The translations under genes and the position numbers were made by a program. Positions 17,211 through 26,412 of a stretch of DNA of 64,000 bases are shown piece after piece (positions within the stretch are counted from its first letter, which is position 1; each line of letters starts with the position of its first letter). The notes under the pieces were generated by a model, which worked only from the letters and a program-made list of their open reading frames with translations, searched no databases and had not been told where the DNA came from. This stretch comes from Rhodoferax sp. (GTDB lineage: Bacteria > Pseudomonadota > Gammaproteobacteria > Burkholderiales > Burkholderiaceae_C): NCBI RefSeq assembly GCF_013297935.1, contig NZ_JAAFIX010000002.1:186001-250000 (forward strand), read 5' to 3'.

Positions 17211-17990
17211 TTAGCCGAAACGGCCGGTGATGTAGTCTTCTGTTTCTTTGCGCGTCGGCTTAAAGAACATCTGCTCTGTCGGTCCGAACTCCACCAGATC
17301 GCCCAGGTACATGTAGGCCGTGTGGTCACTGCAACGAGCAGCTTGTTGCATGTTGTGGGTCACGATCAGCACGGTGTAGTCGTTCTTCAGCTCAACGATC
17401 AGCTCTTCCACTTTGGCCGTAGAGATAGGATCGAGCGCCGAGCAAGGCTCATCCAACAACAGCACTTCAGGCTTGATTGCAATGCCACGGGCAATGCACA
17501 AGCGCTGCTGCTGACCACCCGAGAGGCTGGAGCCGCTTTGGTGCAGCTTGTCTTTGACTTCGGTCCACAGCGCAGACTTGCGCAAGGCCCACTCCACGCG
17601 CTCTTCCATATCGGTGGCGCTGAGTTTCTCGAACAGTTTCACACCGAACGCGATGTTGTCGTAAATCGACATGGGGAACGGTGTCGGCTTCTGAAACACC
17701 ATGCCCACCTTGGCGCGCAGCAGGGCCACGTCTTCCTTGCTGGTCAACAGGTTTTCGCCATCCAGCAGGATTTGACCTTCAGCGCGCTGCTCAGGGTACA
17801 GCTCAAACATACGGTTGAAGATGCGCAACAAGGTGGACTTGCCGCAGCCTGACGGGCCGATGAAGGCGGTGACCCGCTTCTCGGGAATTTCCATGTTGAT
17901 GCCCTTGAGGGCATGGAACTTTCCGTAGTAGAAATTGAGGTCCTTGACCGAAATTTTGGACTTGGTCGGGGCGCTAGGTGTGTTCAACAT
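17211..17990 (-). CDS. pstB: Phosphate ABC transporter ATP-binding protein PstB
   Basis: ATPase of the high-affinity phosphate importer, 259 residues. Walker [10 protein letters not shown] at 45-53, ABC signature LSGGQQQR, Walker [12 protein letters not shown] and the H-loop VTHNMQQA are all intact. The gene lies 36 bases after pstA and 16 bases before the phoU start. Confidence 0.97.
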   Translation of the reverse strand: MLNTPSAPTKSKISVKDLNFYYGKFHALKGINMEIPEKRVTAFIGPSGCGKSTLLRIFNRMFELYPEQRAEGQILLDGENLLTSKEDVALLRAKVGMVFQKPTPFPMSIYDNIAFGVKLFEKLSATDMEERVEWALRKSALWTEVKDKLHQSGSSLSGGQQQRLCIARGIAIKPEVLLLDEPCSALDPISTAKVEELIVELKNDYTVLIVTHNMQQAARCSDHTAYMYLGDLVEFGPTEQMFFKPTRKETEDYITGRFG

Positions 17991-18026
17991 ACAAGTAATC
18001 CTTAAAACGTCAGTGCGCTGCGCGCA

Positions 18027-18887
18027 TCAGGCCTTGGAACGGGTCAACACCCGCGCCAGAATGTTCAGTCCGAGCACTGTCAGGGTGATCAGGAAGACCC
18101 CTGCCCAGGCGAGCTGTTGCCAGTTCTCATACGGGCTCATGGCATATTTAAAAATCGTGACCGGCAAGCTGGCCATAGGTTCGCTGAGCGAAGATGTCCA
18201 GAACTGGTTGCTCAAGGCTGTAAACAACAGAGGTGCAGTTTCACCGGCAATCCGCGCCACGGCCAGCAGCACACCGGTAATCACACCTGCACGGGCTGCT
18301 TTCAGCGTGATGCTCAGAATCACTTTCCACTTCGGTGCACCCAGGGCATAAGCGGCCTCGCGCAGTCCGGCAGGTACCAGCGCCAGCATGTTCTCGGTAG
18401 TGCGAATCACCACCGGAATCACGATCAGCGACAAGGCCAGAATGCCAGCGTAGCCCGAGAACGATTTGAAGCGCGACACCACCACCGCGTAGACAAACAA
18501 GCCCACCACGATGGAAGGTGCGGACAACAAAATGTCATTCACAAACCGCACGGTGGCAGCGAGCCAGCTCTTGCTGTCGAATTCCACCAGATAAATACCG
18601 GCCATCACGCCGATGGGTGTTCCGAGGCAGGTCGCCAAAAACACCATCAAGAACGAACCGTAGATGGCGTTCGCCAAGCCGCCGGCCTCGTTGGGCGGAG
18701 GCGTCATCTGGGTCAGGGTGGCAATAGTCAGACCACCGAGGCCCAGGCGGACGGTTTCCCACAGAATCCAAAACAACCAAAACAATCCGAAAACCATGGC
18801 CGCAAGTGCCAGACCAGTAGCCAGCGCATTGACGCGCTTGCGCTGGGCAAAACGTGAAGAGCGGGTTTGAGCGAGTGTGGCACTCAT
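18027..18887 (-). CDS. pstA: Phosphate ABC transporter permease PstA
   Basis: Inner-membrane permease, 286 residues with six expected membrane segments and the binding-protein-dependent transport loop around [11 protein letters not shown]. Its ATG overlaps the pstC stop as ATGA, consistent with the two permeases being made in equal amounts. Confidence 0.96.
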   Translation of the reverse strand: MSATLAQTRSSRFAQRKRVNALATGLALAAMVFGLFWLFWILWETVRLGLGGLTIATLTQMTPPPNEAGGLANAIYGSFLMVFLATCLGTPIGVMAGIYLVEFDSKSWLAATVRFVNDILLSAPSIVVGLFVYAVVVSRFKSFSGYAGILALSLIVIPVVIRTTENMLALVPAGLREAAYALGAPKWKVILSITLKAARAGVITGVLLAVARIAGETAPLLFTALSNQFWTSSLSEPMASLPVTIFKYAMSPYENWQQLAWAGVFLITLTVLGLNILARVLTRSKA

Positions 18888-19915
18888 GACTTGGCACCTT
18901 CCGATTTGCGCAACTGCGCCAAAAGAACTTTAGACAAGGACAAAATCACAAAGGTGATGAAGAAGAGAACCAGGCCGAGGTACATCAGTGCGGCTTGGTG
19001 CAGTCCCTCGCCTGCTTCAGCAAACTCGTTGGCGAGTGCCGAGGTAATACTGTTTGCAGCCTGGAACAGACTGAGTGAATCCAGCTGGTTGAAGTTACCG
19101 ATCACAAAGGTCACCGCCATGGTTTCACCGATCGCGCGGCCAAGGCCCAGCATGATGCCGCCGATCACCCCGGTCTTGGTGTAAGGCAACACCACCTTGG
19201 AGACGACCTCCCAGGTCGTTGCACCCAAGCCATAAGCGGACTCTTTGAGCATGGGAGGCGTGACTTCAAACACATCACGCATGACCGACGCGATGAACGG
19301 AATGACCATAATGGCCAGGATAATGCCGGCCGACAAAATGCCGATACCCACCGGCGGGCCGGAGAAAAATGCGCCCAGAAAGGGCACGTCTGCTGTCATG
19401 GCTTGAATCGGCTGCTGCACATAGGTAGCAAGCACCGGACCAAACACCAGCAGACCCCACATGCCGTACACGATGGATGGCACAGCAGCCAACAACTCAA
19501 TGGCCGTGCCCAAGGGGCGCTTCAGCCAAGCGGGTGAAAGCTCCGTCAAGAACAAGGCAATACCGAAACTGACCGGCACCGCGATCAAGAGCGCGATGAC
19601 CGAGGTTGCCAAGGTGCCGTAAATCATGACCAGGCCACCGAAGTCTTCCTGCACCGGGTCCCACGTGGTACTGGTCAGGAAAGACAGGCCGTATTTACTA
19701 ATGGCCGGCCAAGCGCTCATGGTGAGCGTGGCGAGGATGGCAACCAGCAAAATCAGGGTAATCAGAGCAGATGCTTTGGCAGCGTAGCCAAATAAGCGGT
19801 CTGCCATAGGCCCTGAGCGGGCTCTCTTTATCGGTGGTGGTGTGGTCATGGCACGGGAAGGCGGTTGAACAATCGTTTGACTCGGGGAATCCCCACGAAC
19901 GAGTGTAGATGACAT
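18884..19915 (-). CDS. pstC: Phosphate ABC transporter permease PstC
   Basis: Second permease of the Pst importer, 343 residues from the chosen ATG. It has a long hydrophilic N-terminus (about 45 residues) before the first membrane segment and the conserved permease loop [11 protein letters not shown]. The ATG at 19915 (MSSTLVRG) is preceded by AAGGA at seven bases; an upstream in-frame TTG at 19933 is less likely. Confidence 0.95.
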   Translation of the reverse strand: MSSTLVRGDSPSQTIVQPPSRAMTTPPPIKRARSGPMADRLFGYAAKASALITLILLVAILATLTMSAWPAISKYGLSFLTSTTWDPVQEDFGGLVMIYGTLATSVIALLIAVPVSFGIALFLTELSPAWLKRPLGTAIELLAAVPSIVYGMWGLLVFGPVLATYVQQPIQAMTADVPFLGAFFSGPPVGIGILSAGIILAIMVIPFIASVMRDVFEVTPPMLKESAYGLGATTWEVVSKVVLPYTKTGVIGGIMLGLGRAIGETMAVTFVIGNFNQLDSLSLFQAANSITSALANEFAEAGEGLHQAALMYLGLVLFFITFVILSLSKVLLAQLRKSEGAKS

Positions 19916-19951
19916 GGGGATTTCCTTCGTCAAGATCGATTCAACAAGGGC

Positions 19952-20995
19952 TTACTTGAACGCGATGGGCTTGCCAGCGCCGTCCTTGATCTCGCCCCAG
20001 GATTTCTGGATGGCTGCAACTACAGAGTCAGGCATCGGCACATAGTCCAATGCTGTAGCAGCTTGGTCTCCGTTTGCGTAGGCCCAGTTGAAAAACTTCA
20101 AGGCTTCAGTCGCGCTGGCGGGTTTGTCCTGCTTCACGTGCATCAGGATGAAGGTCGCGCCACTGATTGGCCAAGCGTCTTTACCAGGCTGGTTCGTCAG
20201 GATGTGATAGAAGGTTTTATTCCAGTCAGCACCCGCTGCTGCAGCCTTGAAAGAGTCATCTTCCGGCTTCACGAAGTTACCGGCAGCGTTTTGCATGATG
20301 GCGTAGTTCAGCTTGTTTTGCTTCACGTACGAGTACTCCACGTAACCCATAGAGTTGGGGAGGCGACCCACAAACGCGGCCACGCCTTCGTTACCCTTAC
20401 CACCGGCACCCACAGGCCAGTTCACAGCCGTGCCTTCACCCACTTTGGCCTTCCACTCGGCATTGACCTTGCTCAAGTAGTTAGTGAAGATGAAAGTAGT
20501 GCCGGAACCGTCTGCACGGCGCACTTGGGCAATAGCAGCGTCTGGCAAAGGAAGTGTGGGATTCAGCGCTTTGATCGCTGGATCGTTCCACTTAGTGATC
20601 TTGCCCAAGAAAATGTCGCCCAAAACTTGACCGGTGAGTTTCATTTGACCAGGCTCAATTCCTTTGACGTTGATCACCGGAACCACTCCACCCATCACGG
20701 TGGGGAACTGCATTTGACCCTTGCTTTTCAGCACTTCATCGGTTTGTGGCATGTCAGAAGCGCCGAAATCGACGGTCTTGGAGTCGATTTGCTTGATACC
20801 ACCACCAGAACCGATGGACTGGTAGTTCACCTTAACGCCGGTGGCCTTGTTGTAGTCCGAAGCCCATTTGGCATAAATCGGGGCGGGAAATGTTGCGCCC
20901 GCGCCGGTGATTTCTTGGGCCGAGGCAAAGCCAGTGGCGGTCAACAGTGTGCCGGCAGCGACTGCCAGAGCGATTCGGTGGAAAGTCATTGTCAT
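19952..20995 (-). CDS. pstS: Phosphate ABC transporter substrate-binding protein PstS
   Basis: Periplasmic phosphate-binding protein, 347 residues. N-terminal signal peptide cleaved near ASAQE; conserved GAGATFPAPIYAKW opening of the mature protein, phosphate-contacting IGSGGG and ADGSGTTF loops. First gene of the pstSCAB-phoU-phoB-phoR unit; a Pho-box-like site lies 60 bases upstream. A second ATG two codons in is possible as the start. Confidence 0.96.
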   Translation of the reverse strand: MTMTFHRIALAVAAGTLLTATGFASAQEITGAGATFPAPIYAKWASDYNKATGVKVNYQSIGSGGGIKQIDSKTVDFGASDMPQTDEVLKSKGQMQFPTVMGGVVPVINVKGIEPGQMKLTGQVLGDIFLGKITKWNDPAIKALNPTLPLPDAAIAQVRRADGSGTTFIFTNYLSKVNAEWKAKVGEGTAVNWPVGAGGKGNEGVAAFVGRLPNSMGYVEYSYVKQNKLNYAIMQNAAGNFVKPEDDSFKAAAAGADWNKTFYHILTNQPGKDAWPISGATFILMHVKQDKPASATEALKFFNWAYANGDQAATALDYVPMPDSVVAAIQKSWGEIKDGAGKPIAFK

Positions 20996-21054
20996 GGGAA
21001 GCCTTTAAAAGCGGGTTTAGAAAACTCAGACAGATTGAACTTTAAGAACCTTTT

Positions 21055-21072
21055 ATGACAGCTTTGTGACGC
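21055..21072 (-). promoter_or_regulatory. Pho box upstream of pstS
   Basis: On the minus strand the 18 bases read GCGTCAC-AAAG-CTGTCAT, two heptamers 11 bases apart; by my count 13 of 18 match the E. coli PhoB consensus CTGTCAT-AAAT-CTGTCAC. It ends 59 bases before the pstS start. Confidence 0.75.
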
Positions 21073-21121
21073 CGGTCACAAAGCGCCAACGAGAAGGTCT
21101 GTCGCAGCATTTTGCATAAAT

Positions 21122-21139
21122 TCGTCACATTTCCGTCAC
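21122..21139 (+). promoter_or_regulatory. Pho-box-like site upstream of the fasciclin lipoprotein gene
   Basis: Reads TCGTCAC-ATTT-CCGTCAC, two heptamers 11 bases apart, 12 of 18 matching the PhoB consensus. It points away from pstS, 43 bases before the start of the divergent gene. Confidence 0.6.
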
Positions 21140-21182
21140 AAAAGATTCTTACGCTCGGGGCTTTTCCACCCTGGAGTTCACC

Positions 21183-21683
21183 ATGTCCGCCAACACTTAC
21201 CCCCGCCGTACCCTGATGCTTGCTGCCGCCTTGGTAGCCACTTTGAGTGGTTGCGCCACCGTGTCTCAACCCAGCAATGTGGCCGACACCTTGGCCCGCG
21301 CACCGGAACTCAGCACCTTGAATAGCTTGGTGGCCAAGGCAGGTTTGACCGATACCTTGAAGTCTGCAGGTCCGTTCACGGTATTCGCCCCCAGCAACGA
21401 GGCATTCAAGACCGTGCCCGCCAAAACACTCACAGAACTAGCCGCGAACCCTGACAAGCTCAAGGCCCTGCTCACCTACCACGTTGTCCCCGGAAAACTA
21501 ATGGCTGCCGACATCAAAAACAGCAATGTCAAGAGCGTGCAAGGCGCCAACCTTGCTCTGGCAACGGCAGGCACTTTTGTCATCGTGGAGACCGCCACCG
21601 TTACCACTGCGGACATTGCCGCGACCAACGGCGTTGTCCACGTGGTGGACACTGTATTGATGCCGCCCGCACCCGCGAAGTAA
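21183..21683 (+). CDS. Fasciclin (FAS1) domain lipoprotein
   Basis: A 166-residue predicted lipoprotein: signal peptide with lipobox LSGC (lipidated Cys24), then one FAS1 domain (about 33-162) with the typical GPFTVFAPSNEAF and final NGVVHVVDTVLMP strands. FAS1 domains mediate adhesion or matrix binding; the bacterial role is not established. TGGAG precedes the ATG. It is divergent from pstS across 187 bases that hold two Pho-box-like sites, so it may be induced by phosphate starvation (inference). Confidence 0.9.
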   Translation: MSANTYPRRTLMLAAALVATLSGCATVSQPSNVADTLARAPELSTLNSLVAKAGLTDTLKSAGPFTVFAPSNEAFKTVPAKTLTELAANPDKLKALLTYHVVPGKLMAADIKNSNVKSVQGANLALATAGTFVIVETATVTTADIAATNGVVHVVDTVLMPPAPAK

Positions 21684-21705
21684 GCACGCCACTTCACTAC
21701 AAAAT

Positions 21706-21755
21706 AGGCTGCTAGCGCATATAAATATTGCGCTAGCAGCTATTATTTTTATAGC
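21706..21755 (-). repeat. Interspersed ~50-bp repeat, copy 3 (intergenic, most symmetrical)
   Basis: Minus-strand orientation: head GCTATaaaaataATAGCT, core AGCGC. This copy contains a perfect 12-base inverted repeat, GCTGCTAGCGCA at 21708-21719 and TGCGCTAGCAGC at 21729-21740, so as RNA it forms a strong hairpin. It could act as a terminator-like structure after the fasciclin gene. Confidence 0.82.
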
Positions 21756-21770
21756 ATTACAAAAAAATAC

Positions 21771-22919
21771 ATGCCTTACACGTCGTTGCCTCAAACCCGT
21801 CGGATCGCCCTTCGTCAGCTCGCCTGGGGCGGCTTGGCTTTCGGCGCTGCACCCTCTTTCGCGCAAACGCCCAAACCGGGCCCAGGCTCCAGCTCACACA
21901 CCGTGGTGCAGGTGGTCGATGTGTCGGCCGCGCAAATTGATGTTTCCAAAGACTTCCTGGTCGGGTCGCGTGCTGCATGGCAAGACCTCAATGCGCGAGG
22001 CGGCCTGCGCAACAAGCCGGTACGCCATGTGGTGATAGAGATCGACGGTAGCCCCAAGGCTTTGCGGGGGGCAGTGGACAGTCTCAAAGGCATGCCGGAG
22101 TGTCTGGCGGCAGTCGGCACCGTAGGCGACAAAGCCGCCAGCCAGTTGGCCGCCATTTTGCGGCGCGAAATGCCCGAACTCCCGCATGTTGCGCCCTGGC
22201 TGCACAACCCCGGAGATGGCAGCGACAACACCTTCGGCATTTTTGCGACCCGCCAGGAACAAATTGCTTACGCTATCAAATCACTGGCCGTCATGGGGGT
22301 GCAACAGGTTGGTGCCGTCTACGCCAGCCCCTTGGAGATGGCGCTGTACCGTGAAGACATGGAGCGCGCAGCGGCCGAGCTGCAGCTCAAGCTGCACACC
22401 TACTCGCCCACGTCCTCGCTCGACAAGCTGGCCGGCACCCTGAACGCCCAGAGCCCGCGCATCCTTATTTTTTTGGGCGGAACCCCCGAACTGGCCCAGT
22501 TTGCGCAAGGCATCGAAAAACAAGCGGCCCAGCGCTATTTGATTGCCATGTCCGACGTCAATGTTCTTGCGCTGCAGCAGTTGGGCGTTTCACGGTTCAG
22601 CCCGGTTATTTCCACGCAAAACGTTCCGCCTATCAACAGCAACCTGCCGCTGGTGCGCGCGTACCGTGAAGTCGTGGGGCGCCTGTATGACGAGCCCCCC
22701 ACCGCCCAAAGCCTCGCAGGCTTTGTATCGGCCCGTTATTGCGCCGAAATGCTCCAGACCGTGGAGGGCAACCTCAACCGCAGCAACGCTATGCTGACCT
22801 TCAGCAAACGCCAGCCCATTGAGCTTGCAGGGTTGCGCTTGAACCCGGACACCCGCAAGCGCACCAGCGTGGTAGTGACCCAAAGCATGCTCGGAGCCGA
22901 CGGCAAAATAGTGGGATGA
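21771..22919 (+). CDS. Orphan periplasmic type 1 ligand-binding protein (Leu/Ile/Val-binding-like)
   Basis: 382 residues with an N-terminal export signal containing a twin-arginine-like TRRIALRQL followed by a hydrophobic stretch and APSFAQ. The rest resembles the Peripla_BP_6 family (ABC amino-acid-type binding proteins): a domain opening VVQVVDVSAAQ, a GTVGDKAA segment and FGIFATRQEQIAYAIKSL. No permease or ATPase genes are adjacent, so the ligand and partner are unknown; it might instead be a sensing protein. The start is set by the signal peptide; no ribosome site is visible because the interspersed repeat ends just upstream. Confidence 0.75.
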   Translation: MPYTSLPQTRRIALRQLAWGGLAFGAAPSFAQTPKPGPGSSSHTVVQVVDVSAAQIDVSKDFLVGSRAAWQDLNARGGLRNKPVRHVVIEIDGSPKALRGAVDSLKGMPECLAAVGTVGDKAASQLAAILRREMPELPHVAPWLHNPGDGSDNTFGIFATRQEQIAYAIKSLAVMGVQQVGAVYASPLEMALYREDMERAAAELQLKLHTYSPTSSLDKLAGTLNAQSPRILIFLGGTPELAQFAQGIEKQAAQRYLIAMSDVNVLALQQLGVSRFSPVISTQNVPPINSNLPLVRAYREVVGRLYDEPPTAQSLAGFVSARYCAEMLQTVEGNLNRSNAMLTFSKRQPIELAGLRLNPDTRKRTSVVVTQSMLGADGKIVG

Positions 22920-22926
22920 CCCGCAG

Positions 22927-22945
22927 CCCCTGCCCACGGCAGGGG
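22927..22945. other. Perfect short hairpin before ppx
   Basis: CCCCTGCC-CAC-GGCAGGGG, an 8-base perfect stem with a 3-base loop, immediately after the binding-protein gene. No T run follows, so it is not a standard terminator. If ppx started at 22950 it would bury the ribosome site. Confidence 0.5.
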
Positions 22946-22988
22946 TACCATGCGGCTAAAGCCGAACAATTTCTCACCTGATACACAC

Positions 22989-24488
22989 ATGACAAACGGA
23001 AACCGCCTAGCTGCAGTGGACCTGGGCTCCAACAGCTTCAGGCTCGAAATCGGGCGGGTCGACCACGACGAGTTCCAGCGCACGGAGTACTTGAAAGAAA
23101 CCGTACGCCAGGGAGGCGGCCTCGATGAAGACCGCAACCTGACCCCCGCCGCCATGCAGGCCGGCTGGGAGTGCCTGGCGCGCTTTGGAGAACGGCTGGC
23201 CGGATTCAAACCCCATGAAGTCAAGGCCGTGGCTACCCAGACCCTGCGCGAAGCCCGCAACCGCGACGTGTTTCTGGAAAAAGCCATCGCAGTGCTGGGT
23301 TTCCCCATCGACGTCATTTCCGGCCGCGAAGAGGCCCGCCTGATTTACCAAGGCGTCGCCCACATGTTGCCCGCCGACACCGAGCGCCGCCTGGTGATTG
23401 ATGTGGGGGGCCGCTCTACAGAGCTCATTCTCGGGCAGGGCCTGGTCCCGGGCACCATGGAGTCTTACCGCGTGGGCAGCATTGCGTGGTCCAAGCGCTA
23501 TTTCCCCGACGGCTTGTTCACCGCCAAAGCCTTCGAGATGGCCGAAGTTGCGGCCAAAGCCGTCCTCGACGAAGCTTTTGACGCCTACCACCCTGACCTG
23601 TGGGACACCGCCTATGGCTCTGCCGGCACAGTGAGTGCCATTGGCGATGTTCTGGTAGCAGCCGGATGGCCTGAGGGCGTTCTGACCCAAGAAGGCCTGG
23701 ATTGGCTGCTCGAGCGCCTTATTGCCGCGCAAAGCGCAGACCGGCTCCGCATGCCGGGCATGCGCGACGACCGACGCGCCATCATTGGCGGCGGCCTGAG
23801 CGTGATGCGGGCCATCTTCAGCCTGCTCGGCATTACTGAAATGAAACAAGCCAGTGGCGGCCTGCGCCACGGGCTGATTTGTGACCTGACCGGCGGTGCC
23901 CGCGACTATGGCGACTTGCGAGCCAAAAGCGTCCAGCGCCTGGCCAGCAAATTTGCTGTGGATCTGGTGCAGAGCGCCCGCGTGAGCAAAGTGGCAACCC
24001 ACTTGCTGCAACAGGTGCTCGGCACCCACGAGGCGGCTGATCCGGAACGCCTGCTGCGCAAACTCGGCTGGGCCGCCTCGCTGCATGAAATCGGCAGCCA
24101 CATCGCCCACAGCGACTACCACAAACATGGCGCGTACATCCTGGACAACGCCGATGCTGCCGGCTTCTCGCTGTCTGAAATGCACCGCTTGAGCCTGCTG
24201 GTGCTGGGCCACCGGGGCAAGCTGCGCAAGCTCGAAGCAGTGTTGTCGCAAGACGATCTGGTGATGCAACTCATCTGCCTGCGCTTGGCCGTGATCTTGT
24301 GCCATGCGCGCAGAGACCCCGACCTGAAAGGCCTGGCTCTCACCACCGGCCCCTCGGGCACCCACCGTCTGCACTTAGCGTGCCGCACGGCTTGGGCCGC
24401 GGCCTACCCCCAAAGCGCCCATCTGTTGCGCGAAGAGGAACTGGCCTGGCACAAGGCGCCCTGGACGCTGCACATCAGCGGTATCTAA
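22989..24488 (+). CDS. ppx: Exopolyphosphatase
   Basis: Removes terminal phosphates from polyphosphate, opposing ppk at 27604. 499 residues: N-terminal sugar-kinase-like fold with AAVDLGSNSFRLE, REEARLIYQGV and DVGGRSTELI nucleotide/phosphate motifs, then a C-terminal HD-like helical domain (LHEIGSHIAHSDYHKHGAYI). The ATG at 22989 gives the usual family start; an in-frame ATG at 22950 with AGGGG upstream would add 13 residues and cannot be excluded. The stop overlaps the stop of the convergent EAL gene by four bases. Confidence 0.93.
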   Translation: MTNGNRLAAVDLGSNSFRLEIGRVDHDEFQRTEYLKETVRQGGGLDEDRNLTPAAMQAGWECLARFGERLAGFKPHEVKAVATQTLREARNRDVFLEKAIAVLGFPIDVISGREEARLIYQGVAHMLPADTERRLVIDVGGRSTELILGQGLVPGTMESYRVGSIAWSKRYFPDGLFTAKAFEMAEVAAKAVLDEAFDAYHPDLWDTAYGSAGTVSAIGDVLVAAGWPEGVLTQEGLDWLLERLIAAQSADRLRMPGMRDDRRAIIGGGLSVMRAIFSLLGITEMKQASGGLRHGLICDLTGGARDYGDLRAKSVQRLASKFAVDLVQSARVSKVATHLLQQVLGTHEAADPERLLRKLGWAASLHEIGSHIAHSDYHKHGAYILDNADAAGFSLSEMHRLSLLVLGHRGKLRKLEAVLSQDDLVMQLICLRLAVILCHARRDPDLKGLALTTGPSGTHRLHLACRTAWAAAYPQSAHLLREEELAWHKAPWTLHISGI

Positions 24489-26287
24489 GACAACACCGTC
24501 TCGTGCAAGCCTGACGGCGACAGCTTGGCGTCGTGTTTGGCCATGGCTGCCATGTTGGCCACATCTTCGGCGCGTGTCACTTGGTGCCCATCCACCACCA
24601 CCGCCCCGATGGAGAGAGTGGTGCATGGAAAAAAGCGACGCACACCGTGGCGGTCTTCGGCCTCGATACCGCCTGCCGCGCGGGCATTGTCATCAAACAA
24701 GGCCCGTGCGCGCTCCCCGAACTCTGACACCAGGCGCTCACAGCGGGCACGCCAGTCGGGGCTTTGAAACAGCAAAATGAAATCGTCCCCGCCGACATGG
24801 CCCAGAAAGTCACGCTGCGCATCGCACTGCTCCATGGCAATGCGCGCCAGTAGCCGGATCATCTCGTCCCCACGCCAATAGCCGTAGTGGTCGTTGTAGG
24901 GCTTGAAGTGATTCAGGTCGGCATAGCACGCTACAAAGCAGGCCTGCTTTTTCAGCAAACGCTCAATATGCTGGGTGATGGGAATATTGCCCGGCAAAAA
25001 AGTCAAGGGATTAGCGTGCCGTGCCGCTTCAATCCGGGTCTCGGTGACCGAGCGCACAAGCTGGTCGCCGGTGCCTATTCCCACATAGCGGCCGTTGTCT
25101 GTGGCAATGAACCCGTCGCTCAAATAGCGCTGATCCTGAGAGGTCAAGATACCGACCAGCTCATCCACACTGTGCTCCCGCTCAATCAAGCGGGGTTGCA
25201 TGTTGGCATGCACGACGCAAGGCTTGCGACCCCAGACCTCGCGGTAGTAGAGCTTGCTGTATTCGTTCATGAAGTGCACCCGGTTGATGATGCCTACCGG
25301 TCGCTCACCCTCCACCACCGCAACAGCGTGCAAGGCGCTGTTGACCAGAAAAATCCGTGCCAGCTCGTCGTTAAGCGTTTCCGGGCTGACCGTCGGCGCA
25401 CGCACCAGCGACAAGCTGCGGAGATGCCCACCCTGTGACAAACGCCCGAGCTCCGGAAACACCGCCACCTGTCGCTCTTGCAGCACTTGTGCTGGCGCCG
25501 CAGACAAGTGCTGCAAGGGAACGGCCTCCGGCCGGCCCAAAAAATAGCCTTGCCCGTACTCAATGCCCACGTCGCGCAGTACCCGTAGGTCTTCCGCAGT
25601 CTCAATGCCCTCGGCCACCAACGCCGTGCCGAAAATGGTGGCTATATGCTGCAAGGCTTGAATTGTTTTGAGCTTGTCGCCGTGCGCACTGATGTTGCGG
25701 GTGAAGTATTTGTCGATCTTCACGACCTCGGGCTTGATTTGCGACCACAGCCGCAGGCTGGAGCGGCCGTCGCCAAAATCATCCAAAGCCAGCGCAATGC
25801 CGGCGGCCCGGATCTCCTGCACCACCTCCGCCAGCCGGTCCATATTGTCCACACGCTGATGCTCGGTGATCTCCAGCACCAGCATGCGGGGGGTGACATG
25901 GAAGTCGTGGATCCACTCCAGCAGTCCCTGTTGGCCCCGCCGGTCGTAGGCGGTAATGAGCGCTTCTGCGCTCACATTCACGAACAAGCGCCCGGCGGTT
26001 TGCATGCGTCCCCAGGACCGCAAGGTGGCATTTACACACGCAGTCTCGAAGGTGTAGCCCAAGCCCTCTTCAGCGGCTGCGCGCAGCAGTGCATCGGGCG
26101 TGTGAAGAGCGGTGCCCTGCGGGCCACGTATCAAGGCTTCGTGCGCGTAGACCGCGCCATCATCGAGTTTCACAATCGGCTGAAACACGGGATAGAGAGC
26201 TTTGTTCCGCAATAGCGCCTCGAGGGGTCTTTGCCCGCTACTTGTAGGCACCTGACCCTGAACCAATCGCAAAGGAATTGATGGCAT
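24485..26287 (-). CDS. EAL-CBS-GGDEF cyclic di-GMP protein
   Basis: 600 residues from the chosen ATG. An EAL phosphodiesterase domain comes first (about 25-265) with its catalytic pattern intact: HEALIRG, NVS, LEITEH, LDDFGDG, KIDKYF and AEGIET. Two CBS-like stretches follow (about 290-420), then a GGDEF domain whose active loop is GGDDF rather than GGDEF/GGEEF. The EAL half is therefore probably active while cyclase activity is doubtful; the CBS pair may sense a nucleotide. A longer frame reaching 26419 would run through the divergent promoter and is rejected. Confidence 0.85.
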   Translation of the reverse strand: MPSIPLRLVQGQVPTSSGQRPLEALLRNKALYPVFQPIVKLDDGAVYAHEALIRGPQGTALHTPDALLRAAAEEGLGYTFETACVNATLRSWGRMQTAGRLFVNVSAEALITAYDRRGQQGLLEWIHDFHVTPRMLVLEITEHQRVDNMDRLAEVVQEIRAAGIALALDDFGDGRSSLRLWSQIKPEVVKIDKYFTRNISAHGDKLKTIQALQHIATIFGTALVAEGIETAEDLRVLRDVGIEYGQGYFLGRPEAVPLQHLSAAPAQVLQERQVAVFPELGRLSQGGHLRSLSLVRAPTVSPETLNDELARIFLVNSALHAVAVVEGERPVGIINRVHFMNEYSKLYYREVWGRKPCVVHANMQPRLIEREHSVDELVGILTSQDQRYLSDGFIATDNGRYVGIGTGDQLVRSVTETRIEAARHANPLTFLPGNIPITQHIERLLKKQACFVACYADLNHFKPYNDHYGYWRGDEMIRLLARIAMEQCDAQRDFLGHVGGDDFILLFQSPDWRARCERLVSEFGERARALFDDNARAAGGIEAEDRHGVRRFFPCTTLSIGAVVVDGHQVTRAEDVANMAAMAKHDAKLSPSGLHETVLS

Positions 26288-26364
26288 GGCGGTTTCCAAA
26301 CGACAAAAGGAAGCTGAGTTTGCCGCCCGTGCGTGACATCTGAATGACACAATTTTGAAAGAAT

Positions 26365-26395
26365 TTAAACGGTATAAACTATATATACCGTTTAA
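26365..26395. promoter_or_regulatory. Perfect 12-bp inverted repeat, probable operator/promoter
   Basis: TTAAACGGTATA at 26365-26376 and TATACCGTTTAA at 26384-26395, with a 7-base spacer AACTATA. It lies between the divergent EAL gene and the histone-like gene, 17 bases before the latter's start, and contains TATAAA/TATATA -10-like hexamers. The dyad suits a dimeric repressor; the adjacent gene ends in a ribbon-helix-helix-like domain, so autoregulation is a reasonable inference. Confidence 0.7.
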
Positions 26396-26412
26396 CCCAA
26401 GGAGTGTTCGAA

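Noticed and set aside
23007..24374. A 455-residue open frame opposite ppx
   Set aside because: Antisense shadow of a clear ppx gene.
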